DNA of 64,000 bases from Lactiplantibacillus brownii (lineage in GTDB: Bacteria > Bacillota > Bacilli > Lactobacillales > Lactobacillaceae). This document shows, in pieces, positions 25,440 to 33,736 of this stretch (position 1 is its first letter; each line of letters starts with the position of its first letter). Location: positions 1,674,001 to 1,738,000 of the forward strand of contig NZ_JAVCWF010000001.1 of NCBI RefSeq assembly GCF_031085375.1, written 5' to 3'. The notes below the pieces were generated by a model. That model had not been told where the DNA came from and ran no database searches. It saw only the letters and a list, made by a program, of their open reading frames with translations. The translations under genes and the position numbers were made by a program.

Positions 25440-26375
25440 CTAAGCTTTCTGTGTTAATGGAATATCAATCAAATCAAAATCGCGAACCACTTTCGTATTT
25501 TTAAAAATCGTTTGCGCTTGTTTTTGTAACTCTTTCGCCAACTTGCCCGTATAACGTGCCGAGATGTGTGTCAGTAACAACTGCTTCACACCGGCCTGTT
25601 TGGCTACTTGGGCCGCTTGCGTACTCGTTGAATGATAGTAATTGTGTGCCAATTTACCTTCATCTTTGCCGAAGGTACTCTCATGTACCAAGACATTGGC
25701 GTGATAGGCTAAACTAACGGCATTGGGCGTCTGACGCGTATCACCCAAAATCGTCACAATGCGCCCCGGCTGTGGTGCCGCAATAAAGTCTTGACCATTG
25801 ATGGTCCGACCATCTGGCAGCGTCACCGTTTCGCCTGCTTTGAGCCGACCATAGAGGGGGCCACTAGGAATCTGCATGGCTTTTAATTTATCGGCTTGCA
25901 GTTCACCTGGATGCGCCGCTTCTTCAACACGGTAACCCACACATTCAATCCGATGTTCAAGATGTTGAAATGACACTTTAAAAGTCGCATCTTCAAAAAT
26001 CACACCATCCGTACCGAGTTCCTCGAAGTGTAATGGATAAGATAACCGAGTCCCCGAAACGCGTAAGGACGTCTTCACAAAGTCTTTCACACCAGCGGGA
26101 CCATAAATTGTTAACGGTTCATCGCCGCCCTGAAAAGATCGTGAACTCAAAAAACCGGGCAAGCCAAAAATGTGGTCCCCATGGAGATGGGTAATAAAAA
26201 TTTTTGTGATCTTGCGCGGTTTTAAAGTCGTTCTTAAAATTTGGTGTTGCGTCCCTTCGCCAACATCAAAGAGCCAGACCTCATTGCGTTCATCTAATAA
26301 CCGTAATGCCGTGCTGGTGACATTACGAAATTTTCCCGGTGAACCGGCACCGGTACCTAAAAATTCTAATTGCAT
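25440..26375 (-). CDS. rnz: Ribonuclease Z
   Basis: An endonuclease that trims the 3' ends of tRNA precursors, important for tRNAs without an encoded CCA such as the tRNA-Ser in this window. The 311-residue metallo-beta-lactamase protein has the motif [13 protein letters not shown] (HxHxDH), later metal ligands in LGDTRQT and HESTFG, and the C-terminal LTHISARY histidine. It is the first gene of the rnz-SDR-lapA-recJ-apt operon. Confidence 0.96.
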   Translation of the reverse strand: MQLEFLGTGAGSPGKFRNVTSTALRLLDERNEVWLFDVGEGTQHQILRTTLKPRKITKIFITHLHGDHIFGLPGFLSSRSFQGGDEPLTIYGPAGVKDFVKTSLRVSGTRLSYPLHFEELGTDGVIFEDATFKVSFQHLEHRIECVGYRVEEAAHPGELQADKLKAMQIPSGPLYGRLKAGETVTLPDGRTINGQDFIAAPQPGRIVTILGDTRQTPNAVSLAYHANVLVHESTFGKDEGKLAHNYYHSTSTQAAQVAKQAGVKQLLLTHISARYTGKLAKELQKQAQTIFKNTKVVRDFDLIDIPLTQKA

Positions 26376-26411
26376 GGTTGCGTTCGTCCTTATCTGTACA
26401 GTCTGCTAATT

Positions 26412-26440
26412 ATTTTACCGAAGATAATGATAATTAACAA
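26412..26440 (-). promoter_or_regulatory. Predicted rnz operon promoter
   Basis: On the minus strand: TTGTTA (26435-26440), a 17-bp spacer and TAAAAT (26412-26417). Confidence 0.6.
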
Positions 26441-26450
26441 CGATTAGTCT

Positions 26451-26479
26451 TTGTTTTTGCTTTCATACTATTGTATCAT
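26451..26479 (+). promoter_or_regulatory. Predicted promoter of the 93-residue gene
   Basis: TTGTTT (26451-26456), a 17-bp spacer and TATCAT (26474-26479), back to back with the rnz promoter. Confidence 0.5.
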
Positions 26480-26522
26480 TGCACGCAGTGATAATATAAC
26501 GAAATATCAGGAGGGATGCAAA

Positions 26523-26804
26523 ATGCGTCTCATTGATTTTAATTTATCGACTGCCGACTTGGATCGCCAGTTACCTTTATTTTGGGAACACGACCAACAA
26601 CGCTCCCCCATCCAATCTCTTAATTTAACCGATCACCAGCTCGTGCTCACGCAAAAAAAAGCCGCAAAACCGATGACTTTAGATCAATTCTCGGCACGCA
26701 CTCGTCAAATCAGTTCGCCGACCGGGTTATACGTGTTAACGGCAACTGGCGTGGAACCATTATTTGGCTACCGGCTCAGTGATGGGCAACTTTTACTAGG
26801 CTAA
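26523..26804 (+). CDS. Small hypothetical protein
   Basis: No family was recognised. A 93-residue soluble protein with no membrane segment or signal: MRLIDFNLSTADLDRQLPLF near the start, a basic TQKKAAKP stretch and LFGYRLSDGQLLLG at the end. The start at 26523 follows CAGGAGGGATGCAA; longer versions starting upstream would place this ribosome site inside the gene. It is monocistronic between divergent rnz and convergent obg, with its own promoter and terminator, so it is likely expressed. Confidence 0.75.
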   Translation: MRLIDFNLSTADLDRQLPLFWEHDQQRSPIQSLNLTDHQLVLTQKKAAKPMTLDQFSARTRQISSPTGLYVLTATGVEPLFGYRLSDGQLLLG

Positions 26805-26812
26805 TAGACACT

Positions 26813-26851
26813 AAAAAGATTCCGCTCACACGCTGTGAACGGAATCTTTTT
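26813..26851. terminator. Bidirectional terminator between the 93-residue gene and obg
   Basis: A perfect 12-bp stem (26813-26824 with 26840-26851) has an inner TCACA/TGTGA extension and A5/T5 ends. Confidence 0.9.
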
Positions 26852-26859
26852 GAAACAAC

Positions 26860-28155
26860 TTAATCCATGAATTGGAATTGATAATCTAAGATTTGAATCG
26901 TATCGTCGTTCTTGGCACCGGCCGCACGTAACGCATCATCGATCCCCATCCCTCGTAATTGACGGGCAAAACGCATGACACTTTCTTCGTGTTCCAAGTT
27001 GGTCATCTTGAATAACCGTTCCAACTTTTCACCAGACAAGACAAACAATCCTGGTTCTGGATTATCGACCGTAAAGTCTTGAGTTGGTTCAGCGGTGTAA
27101 TCACGATGTTCAACGTCATCAACACCCTTCACTGGGAATTGTGGCGTCGTATCCAATAAGTCTGCCGTTTGTGCAAGCAAGGCTTTGATTCCTTGTTGCG
27201 TGATCGACGAGATTGGATAAATGGCTGGTACCGTTGGTAAGGTCTGATCTGTCTTTAATTTAGCTTCAAACTTTGCTAAATTAGCTGCGGCATCAGGCAT
27301 GTCCATCTTCGTGGCTACCACAATTTGGGGCCGTTTCAACAGATCTGGATCGTAACTCGTCAACTCATGATTAATCTTCAAGTAATCTTCAAATGGGTCG
27401 TTTTCTTCAACACCACTCATGTCGATTAAATGTAAGATCACTCGTGTCCGTTCAATATGACGCAAGAAACGAATCCCTAAGCCAACACCATTCGCCGCGC
27501 CTTCAATCAGACCGGGCAAATCAGCCATGACAAAGTCACGTCCATCATCTAATCGGACCATCCCCAGATTAGGCACCAAGGTCGTAAAGTGATAAGCCGC
27601 AATCTTAGGCTTAGCACTCGTGACCACGGAGAGTAACGTGGATTTACCAACTGATGGAAAACCAACTAAACCAACATCCGCCAAGACCTTGAGTTCCATC
27701 CGAATAGTCAGTTCATCACCAGGTTCACCGTTTTCAGCGATTTCTGGTGCCGGATTCTTAGGACTGGCAAAGTGAATATTGCCACGACCACCGCGGCCAC
27801 CCTTGGCGATGACTAACTTCTGATCTTTCGTCACGATATCGCCAATGATTTTACCCGTATCAAAATCGGTCACGACCGTCCCAAGGGGCACTTTGATGAT
27901 TGTATTGCTCGCGGAACGACCAGTCATTTGCTTGATCATCCCATTGCCGCCATTATCGGCTTTAAATTTGCGTGTGTAGCGGAAATCCATCAACGTCCGC
28001 AAACCTTCATCCGCTTGCACGATCACACTACCACCGCGACCACCATCGCCACCAGCAGGGCCACCGTTAGGGACGAATTTTTCACGTCGGAACGCCACCA
28101 TCCCGTTGCCACCATTACCGGCTTTAACATCTACCTTAACTTGATCTACAAACAT
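26860..28155 (-). CDS. obg: Obg-family GTPase
   Basis: An essential GTPase linked to 50S ribosome assembly and stress response. The 431-residue protein has the glycine-rich Obg fold (about 1-158: [20 protein letters not shown]), a G domain with [15 protein letters not shown] and TKMD motifs (about 159-330), and the C-terminal OCT domain (about 345-425), as usual for Firmicutes. It is monocistronic. The upstream gap to fruR is unusually long (about 430 bp). Confidence 0.97.
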   Translation of the reverse strand: MFVDQVKVDVKAGNGGNGMVAFRREKFVPNGGPAGGDGGRGGSVIVQADEGLRTLMDFRYTRKFKADNGGNGMIKQMTGRSASNTIIKVPLGTVVTDFDTGKIIGDIVTKDQKLVIAKGGRGGRGNIHFASPKNPAPEIAENGEPGDELTIRMELKVLADVGLVGFPSVGKSTLLSVVTSAKPKIAAYHFTTLVPNLGMVRLDDGRDFVMADLPGLIEGAANGVGLGIRFLRHIERTRVILHLIDMSGVEENDPFEDYLKINHELTSYDPDLLKRPQIVVATKMDMPDAAANLAKFEAKLKTDQTLPTVPAIYPISSITQQGIKALLAQTADLLDTTPQFPVKGVDDVEHRDYTAEPTQDFTVDNPEPGLFVLSGEKLERLFKMTNLEHEESVMRFARQLRGMGIDDALRAAGAKNDDTIQILDYQFQFMD

Positions 28156-28501
28156 TTTTTTCTCCTGTTTCTTCTATATTATTTATCTACGAAATGACTC
28201 CGTGCGAAATTAGATACCTGACCTAGTATACAAATGTTCACGGCCGCCGTCAAAGTATCCGCGTCAGTAGTCAGCAACGACGTCTGATTGGTGCTGACGG
28301 CCTCAACCCATTTTAACCCGAAAACCAGAACACTTCATGATCACGATTGATGACGGTTGCTTCATTTTCGGTCATTCCCGTCAGGCATTCGATCATTTTT
28401 GACACCTAGCGCGCATAAAATTCACGCCGAAAATCATTTTAAACGCGGCATAACGTCATTAAATAGTCCCACAACGTGGTTATTGACTGTTTGATGACTG
28501 A

Positions 28502-28547
28502 TTTTGAACTATTTTGACGTTTTTTGAAGGTTTTTGTTGTATTTTGA
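28502..28547 (+). repeat. Five TTTTG(A/T) repeats with exact 10-bp period before fruR
   Basis: TTTTGA begins at 28502, 28512, 28522 and 28542, with TTTTGT at 28532. One copy per helical turn places all on one DNA face, directly upstream of and over the predicted -35. It may be a cooperative operator for the DeoR-type regulator FruR, or an intrinsically bent promoter element. Confidence 0.75.
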
Positions 28548-28565
28548 TTGATGAGCGTGTATATT
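28537..28565 (+). promoter_or_regulatory. Predicted fruRKA promoter
   Basis: TTGTAT (28537-28542), a 17-bp spacer and TATATT (28560-28565), followed by a GGAGGG ribosome site at 28574. The leader is very short. Confidence 0.5.
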
Positions 28566-28586
28566 AATCTTCGGAGGGATTTGAAA

Positions 28587-29342
28587 GTGCTTACAGAAGA
28601 ACGTCAACAATACATTTTAAATACGATCCGTTTCAAAGGCATTATTAAAATCAAGGACATTTGTTCAAAAACCAATTGTTCCGAGTCCACGGCACGCCGG
28701 GATCTGCAACAACTGGAAGAACAGGGTGACTTATTACGCGTCCATGGGGGCGCCAAATATATGAACTCGCTCCAAGAAGAACCGGCCATGAACGATAAAG
28801 TCTCACGTAATGTGGACGCTAAAGACCGTATCGCCCAACAAGCGGTGGCAAATATTCAGATCGATGATGTGATTTATTTGGACGCCGGAACCTCGACGCT
28901 CGCCATGATTCATCATTTGAATCCAAGCTACAACTTGCGCGTTGTGACGAACGGGGTCGTCCATGCCTCGGCATTAGCCGACATGGGCATCAAGACCTAT
29001 TTGCTTGGTGGTAACCTCAAAGGGATCACCAAAGCCGTCATTGGCCCGGAAGCGGTTAAGTCGTTACAAGAATACCGGTTCAATAAAGTCTTTCTGGGAA
29101 TCAACGGCGTTCACCCTAAATTTGGGCTGACGACCCCCGATCCCGATGAAGCCATCGTTAAGAAAACGGCCATCGCCCAGAGTGAAGAAGCTTTCATTCT
29201 GGTTGACAACACCAAGTTCGACCATGTTTCCTTTGCGCGGGTCGGTGATCTCGCTAGTGCGACGATCATTACGGATCAATTAACGCCAACTTTGGCCGAA
29301 CAATATCAACCATTAACTACTATCCAGGAGGTAACTTCATGA
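28587..29342 (+). CDS. fruR: DeoR-family regulator of the fructose operon, GTG start
   Basis: Predicted repressor of fruRKA responding to fructose 1-phosphate. The 251-residue protein has an N-terminal DeoR helix-turn-helix (about 1-57: LTEERQQYILNTI, CSESTARRDLQQLEEQGDLLRVHGG) and a sugar-phosphate isomerase-like sensor domain (YLDAGTSTLAMI, TNGVVHA, FLGINGVHPKFGLTTPD). The start is GTG at 28587, with GGAGGG 8 bp before; TTG and ATG codons upstream lie in the promoter region. The stop overlaps the fruK ATG (ATGA). Confidence 0.94.
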   Translation: MLTEERQQYILNTIRFKGIIKIKDICSKTNCSESTARRDLQQLEEQGDLLRVHGGAKYMNSLQEEPAMNDKVSRNVDAKDRIAQQAVANIQIDDVIYLDAGTSTLAMIHHLNPSYNLRVVTNGVVHASALADMGIKTYLLGGNLKGITKAVIGPEAVKSLQEYRFNKVFLGINGVHPKFGLTTPDPDEAIVKKTAIAQSEEAFILVDNTKFDHVSFARVGDLASATIITDQLTPTLAEQYQPLTTIQEVTS

Positions 29343-30265
29343 TTTATACCATTACTGTCAATCCTTCGATTGATTACGTGGTTCAACTGCCACATATGAC
29401 ACTCGGCAGTGTTAACCGACTTGCCCACACCGCCAAATTACCTGGTGGCAAAGGCATTAACGTTTCGCAAATTTTGAATGAGCTTGACCAACCAAACCGG
29501 GCCCTCGGTTTCATGGGCGGTTTTACCGGCACCTTTATCAGTGCCGCCTTAAAAGCTAAAGGCCTTGAATGTCATTTCACCAAGATTGCGGATGACACCC
29601 GGATTAACGTCAAGATTCACGCCGATGAAGAAACGGAATTGAACGGTGCCGGTCCTGATATCACCACACTGGAAATTGACGCGTTTTATCAAGAATTGGC
29701 TCATTTGACTGAGGATGACGTGGTAGTCATGTCAGGCAGCTTGGCTCCTAGCCTACCAGATACGTTCTATTACGATATTATTCAAAAAGTAAAGGCTGCT
29801 GGTGCTGACTTCGTGATCGATACGACCGGTGAAGCGCTGAAAAAGACTTTGCCAAGTAACCCATTAGTGGTTAAACCAAATAATCATGAATTAGCTGATT
29901 ACTACCAAACCACATTCAAGAACCAAGCCGATATCATCGCCGCTGGTCAACGGATGCTCGCTGAAGGCGCTCAACACGTGCTGATCTCCATGGCTGGTGA
30001 CGGTGGCTTGCTGATCACCCCAGACCAGGTTTACTTCAGCCCAGCACCTAAAGGCCACGTGATCAATTCCGTTGGCGCCGGTGATTCAATGATTGGTGGG
30101 TTCGTGGGGACTTTTGCTAAGACTCACGATGCCGTTGAAAGTTTCCGGTATGGCTTAGCATGTGGTTCCGCCACCGCGTTTTCAGAAGATATTGCCACCC
30201 GAGCTAAGATCAACGAAATTTTACCCTTAATTCAAATTAAATCTGTTACTGAGTCGTTGCATTAG
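29339..30265 (+). CDS. fruK: 1-phosphofructokinase
   Basis: The enzyme phosphorylates fructose 1-phosphate, the product of the fructose PTS, to fructose 1,6-bisphosphate. The 308-residue protein of the PfkB family has the signatures LPGGKGINVSQ (about 36-46) and INSVGAGDSMIGGFVGT (about 243-259) with the catalytic Asp. Its start overlaps fruR by 4 bp and is followed by fruA after 17 bp, the classical fruRKA order. Confidence 0.97.
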   Translation: MIYTITVNPSIDYVVQLPHMTLGSVNRLAHTAKLPGGKGINVSQILNELDQPNRALGFMGGFTGTFISAALKAKGLECHFTKIADDTRINVKIHADEETELNGAGPDITTLEIDAFYQELAHLTEDDVVVMSGSLAPSLPDTFYYDIIQKVKAAGADFVIDTTGEALKKTLPSNPLVVKPNNHELADYYQTTFKNQADIIAAGQRMLAEGAQHVLISMAGDGGLLITPDQVYFSPAPKGHVINSVGAGDSMIGGFVGTFAKTHDAVESFRYGLACGSATAFSEDIATRAKINEILPLIQIKSVTESLH

Positions 30266-30282
30266 AAAGGACTGTCACACAC

Positions 30283-32250
30283 ATGGATATCCGCGAACTA
30301 TTACTAAAAGACGTCATGATTATGAACATGCACGCCACGACCAAGGATGAAGCAATTGATGAGTTAGTTCATAAATATGCCGAACAAGGGGTCATCAATG
30401 ACGAAGCCCTTTACAAACAGGACATCATCAAACGAGAAGCCGAATCAACGACTGGCATTGGCGATGGCATTGCGATGCCACATGCTAAAGATAAAGCCGT
30501 CCAACGTGCCACCGTTTTATTTGCTAAAAGTGAAGCCGGTGTTGACTTTAACGCTTTAGATGGTCAACCCGTCCATTTGTTTTTCATGATTGCGGCGCCT
30601 GAAGGGGCTAATAACACCCATTTGGCTGCCTTAGCTGCCCTTTCCAGTTTACTAATTGACCCAAAGTTAGTTGGTAAACTGAAAAAAGCAACCACGCCTG
30701 AAGAAGTACAACAACTTTTCGGTGATGCCCAAGCTGCTAAAGAATTAAAAGAAGCTAAAGATGCCGCGGCGAAAGCTAGAAAGTCAGCCGATGCTTCCAG
30801 TGCCTCCGCTGACGAACAACGCCCTTATATCGTTGGGGTCACTGCCTGTCCTAATGGGATTGCGCACACCTACATGGCCGAAGCTGCATTGATCAAACAA
30901 GCCGAAGCGATGAATGTTGATATTAAAATTGAAACAAACGGTTCCGAAGGGGTCAAACATTTATTGACGGCCGACGAAATTTCCCGTGCCAAAGGGGTCG
31001 TCATTGCTGCGGATAAAAAAGTTAAAATGGCCCGGTTTGACGGTAAGCCATTGGTTAACCGCCCCGTCACGGATGGGATTAATAAGTCCGAGGAATTAAT
31101 CAATGAAGTCCTCGATGGCAAAGCCCCAGTCTACCACGACGCTAACGGTGGCGAAGCAGACACTGATGACGCTGGCAACGCTAACGGCGGCGTTTGGAGT
31201 GAAATCTATAAAGACCTAATGAACGGGATTTCACACATGCTACCATTCGTGGTTGGTGGTGGGATCTTAATGGCCCTCTCCTTCGTTATCGAACAATTCG
31301 TTGGCGATAAGAGTTTAGCCTTTACCTTCTTCAATCAAGCCGGGAATATGGCCTTCGCCTTCATGGTACCCGTCTTAGCCGGTTATATCGCCGAATCAAT
31401 TGGTGATCGGCCTGCATTGATGCCTGGGTTCGTTGGTGGTTTCATGGCCACCGTTTATACCGGTGCCTATGGTGGCGTCTATGTCGCCTCTCTTTCTGCA
31501 AACGCTAAGAGTCCTGCCGGTTTCTTAGGTGGGATTGCAGCTGGTTTCTTAGCCGGTTACGTTACTGTTTGGATGAAGAAATGGACGAAACACATGCCAC
31601 AATCGCTTGAAGGAATGAAGCCGATGTTAATTTTCCCAATCTTGGGACTATTAATCGTCGCTGCTCTCATGTTCTTCATCATTAACCCAATTTTCTCAGT
31701 CATTAACCAATGGATCACCCACTTCTTGAACTCAATGGGTACGGGTAATGCGGTGATCTTAGGGGTCGTCCTTGGTGGGATGATGTCTATTGATATGGGT
31801 GGTCCTTTCAACAAGGCTGCTTACGTCTTCGCCACGGGAGCTTTTACCGCCACACAAGATGGGAACTTAATGGCCGCCGTCATGGCTGGTGGGATGGTGC
31901 CACCATTGGCTACTGCCATCGCGACTGCCTTCTGGCCAAAGAAGTTTACCGATGATGAACGTAAAGCTGGGATTTCAAACTGGATCTTAGGGATCTCATT
32001 CATCACTGAAGGTGCCATTCCATTTGCTACTGCTGATCCGTTACATGTGATTGGATCTGGTGTCATCGGGGCCGCTATCGCTGGTGGATTAACACAATTA
32101 TGGAACGTTTCTGTCCCTGCCCCTCATGGTGGTTTATGGGTGGCACTACTGGCAACCAATATCTGGGGTTACATTGGCGCGACGGTCATTGGGGCCGTTA
32201 TCGCCGGCGTGATCTTAGGCGTTTGGAAACCTGCTAAAACTGAAGCTTAA
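30283..32250 (+). CDS. fruA: Fructose-specific PTS EIIABC component
   Basis: It takes up fructose and phosphorylates it to fructose 1-phosphate at the cytoplasmic membrane. The 655-residue protein has EIIA (about 1-148, phosphorylated His67 in AMPHAKDK), an Ala/Lys-rich linker, EIIB (about 180-285, active Cys in VTACPNGIAHTYMA), a second linker, then EIIC (about 300-650) with around eight hydrophobic spans. AGAAAGGA precedes the ATG. It ends the fruRKA operon with a terminator. Confidence 0.97.
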   Translation: MDIRELLLKDVMIMNMHATTKDEAIDELVHKYAEQGVINDEALYKQDIIKREAESTTGIGDGIAMPHAKDKAVQRATVLFAKSEAGVDFNALDGQPVHLFFMIAAPEGANNTHLAALAALSSLLIDPKLVGKLKKATTPEEVQQLFGDAQAAKELKEAKDAAAKARKSADASSASADEQRPYIVGVTACPNGIAHTYMAEAALIKQAEAMNVDIKIETNGSEGVKHLLTADEISRAKGVVIAADKKVKMARFDGKPLVNRPVTDGINKSEELINEVLDGKAPVYHDANGGEADTDDAGNANGGVWSEIYKDLMNGISHMLPFVVGGGILMALSFVIEQFVGDKSLAFTFFNQAGNMAFAFMVPVLAGYIAESIGDRPALMPGFVGGFMATVYTGAYGGVYVASLSANAKSPAGFLGGIAAGFLAGYVTVWMKKWTKHMPQSLEGMKPMLIFPILGLLIVAALMFFIINPIFSVINQWITHFLNSMGTGNAVILGVVLGGMMSIDMGGPFNKAAYVFATGAFTATQDGNLMAAVMAGGMVPPLATAIATAFWPKKFTDDERKAGISNWILGISFITEGAIPFATADPLHVIGSGVIGAAIAGGLTQLWNVSVPAPHGGLWVALLATNIWGYIGATVIGAVIAGVILGVWKPAKTEA

Positions 32251-32257
32251 TCTTATA

Positions 32258-32290
32258 AAAACTGACTGTCAGCCGACAGCCAGTTTTTTT
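32258..32290 (+). terminator. Terminator of fruRKA
   Basis: A 13-bp stem with one mismatch (32258-32270 with 32275-32287), an AGCC loop and T7. Confidence 0.9.
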
Positions 32291-32369
32291 GGACAAATAA
32301 CTATCCAACCCTGCAATGTTACGGGTATAATGGAATTATTAATTTATTTATTGAAACGAGACGATTTTT

Positions 32370-33692
32370 TTGAAATTCCATTTACGAGTACTCACGTTAA
32401 CGGTATTACTTGGTAGTGCCCTGTTGTTAACCGGTTGCCACCGCTCAGGAAATACGGGCCTAGCTCAAGTCAAGGGCCGCAATCTGACTGCCATGGTCAT
32501 CAGCGACGACCATGTTATTGCCCCTAGTCTTCATGATAACGGCGAAGCCTTCGACACATACGCTGGCAATGACGCCGGTGCGGACTTGAAATACAGTGCA
32601 ACGATTTTTAAAGCTTTCATTGCCAAAGCCCTCGCCACCAAGCCAGATATCGTAATCATGAGCGGCGATATTACCAATAATGGTGAAAAAGCGAGCCACG
32701 AGTATGTGGCTAAACAGCTAAAGCGCCTGACTAAACAAGGTATCCGCGTTTACGTCGTCCCGGGTAATCATGATTTGAATAATCCGATAACTCGGCGCTT
32801 TAAGGGTAAGAAACAATACGAAGCGGAAGCCATTGACGCGGCTCAATTTAAGCAGATCTACGCCAAGGCTGGTTATGATGCCGCAGTAGATCACGATAGT
32901 CATTCCCTGAGCTACCTCGTCAAACCCAGTAAAAAAACTTGGTTCCTAATGCTGAACTCCGCAATCTACAAGAGTAACTATCAACAAGGCAGTTCGACAG
33001 TTGGTGGTGGTTTGCCTGACGGGACGCTGGATTGGGTCGCTAAAGTTGGCCGTGAAGCCAAGAAACAGCATGCCACCCTCATTCCGGTGTTGCATCATAA
33101 CATCATGAACCACACCATGATCAGTCAAGGTTATACGATTGGTTATGCCGACCAAGTTCGTGAGGTATTCAGCAAGGCCAATGTCAAATTGACCCTAACC
33201 GGCCATATTCATGCCCAAAGTATCAAGCATAAAATGATCAATGGCCAAGAGATCACCGATATTGCCAGTGGTGCCTTGATTATGGGCCAACATTATTATG
33301 GTACCCTCAAAATCGATCAACACACCGGCCAAGCGCAATATCACGCGACACCCCTCGACGTCAGCACCTATATTCAGCAACATCAAGGAACTAAGGCAGT
33401 CAAAGCCTATCAAAAGTATGACCACGATGTCTTATATGCTTCAGGTTACAACGCCGCTTTAAGTTCTTTGTACGAGGATCAAGACGAAAATCATTATTCG
33501 ACTAAAAAGATCAAAACGCTCGCGACCGGCATGGGTGAAGCCAATATCGCTATGTTCCGCGGAACGCCGGTCAAAATAACGCCCGCAATCACCGCTTGGG
33601 AAAAGATGCCTGATTCAGTGCATTTGAAGCAATTTATCTTAAAAACTAAAAACCTCCACGGCAACTTAAAGTGGTCTGGCGATGTCCGCTAA
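32370..33692 (+). CDS. Secreted metallophosphoesterase lipoprotein, TTG start
   Basis: A 440-residue calcineurin-like phosphoesterase predicted to act outside the cell. The N-terminus is a lipoprotein signal peptide with lipobox LLTGC (Cys23). Metal-binding motifs follow in order: ISDDHV (a variant of D-x-H), MSGDITNNGE, VPGNHD, LHHN and LTGHIHAQ. The substrate might be a phosphodiester, nucleotide or teichoic acid component; sequence does not say. The start is TTG at 32370, giving the signal peptide directly, with only a weak purine-rich ribosome site. A TATAAT lies at 32326-32331. Monocistronic. Confidence 0.9.
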   Translation: MKFHLRVLTLTVLLGSALLLTGCHRSGNTGLAQVKGRNLTAMVISDDHVIAPSLHDNGEAFDTYAGNDAGADLKYSATIFKAFIAKALATKPDIVIMSGDITNNGEKASHEYVAKQLKRLTKQGIRVYVVPGNHDLNNPITRRFKGKKQYEAEAIDAAQFKQIYAKAGYDAAVDHDSHSLSYLVKPSKKTWFLMLNSAIYKSNYQQGSSTVGGGLPDGTLDWVAKVGREAKKQHATLIPVLHHNIMNHTMISQGYTIGYADQVREVFSKANVKLTLTGHIHAQSIKHKMINGQEITDIASGALIMGQHYYGTLKIDQHTGQAQYHATPLDVSTYIQQHQGTKAVKAYQKYDHDVLYASGYNAALSSLYEDQDENHYSTKKIKTLATGMGEANIAMFRGTPVKITPAITAWEKMPDSVHLKQFILKTKNLHGNLKWSGDVR

Positions 33693-33694
33693 TA

Positions 33695-33735
33695 AAAAAA
33701 CAACCGCAATCTTCGATGATTGCAGTTGCTTTTTT
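33695..33735. terminator. Bidirectional terminator between the phosphoesterase gene and uvrC
   Basis: An 11-bp stem (33701-33711 with 33718-33728, one mismatch) is flanked by A7 and T6. It overlaps neither stop on the left and touches the uvrC end on the right. Confidence 0.85.
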
Positions 33736-33736
33736 A

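Larger units (their letters stand above)
28156..28586. other. Long intergenic region between divergent obg and fruR
   Basis: About 430 bp without a convincing gene. It should hold the obg promoter and the fruR promoter. GTCAGCA (28270-28276) is repeated inverted as TGCTGAC (28292-28298). The 3' part is increasingly T-rich and ends in the phased repeat array described separately. No clear cre site was seen. Confidence 0.6.
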
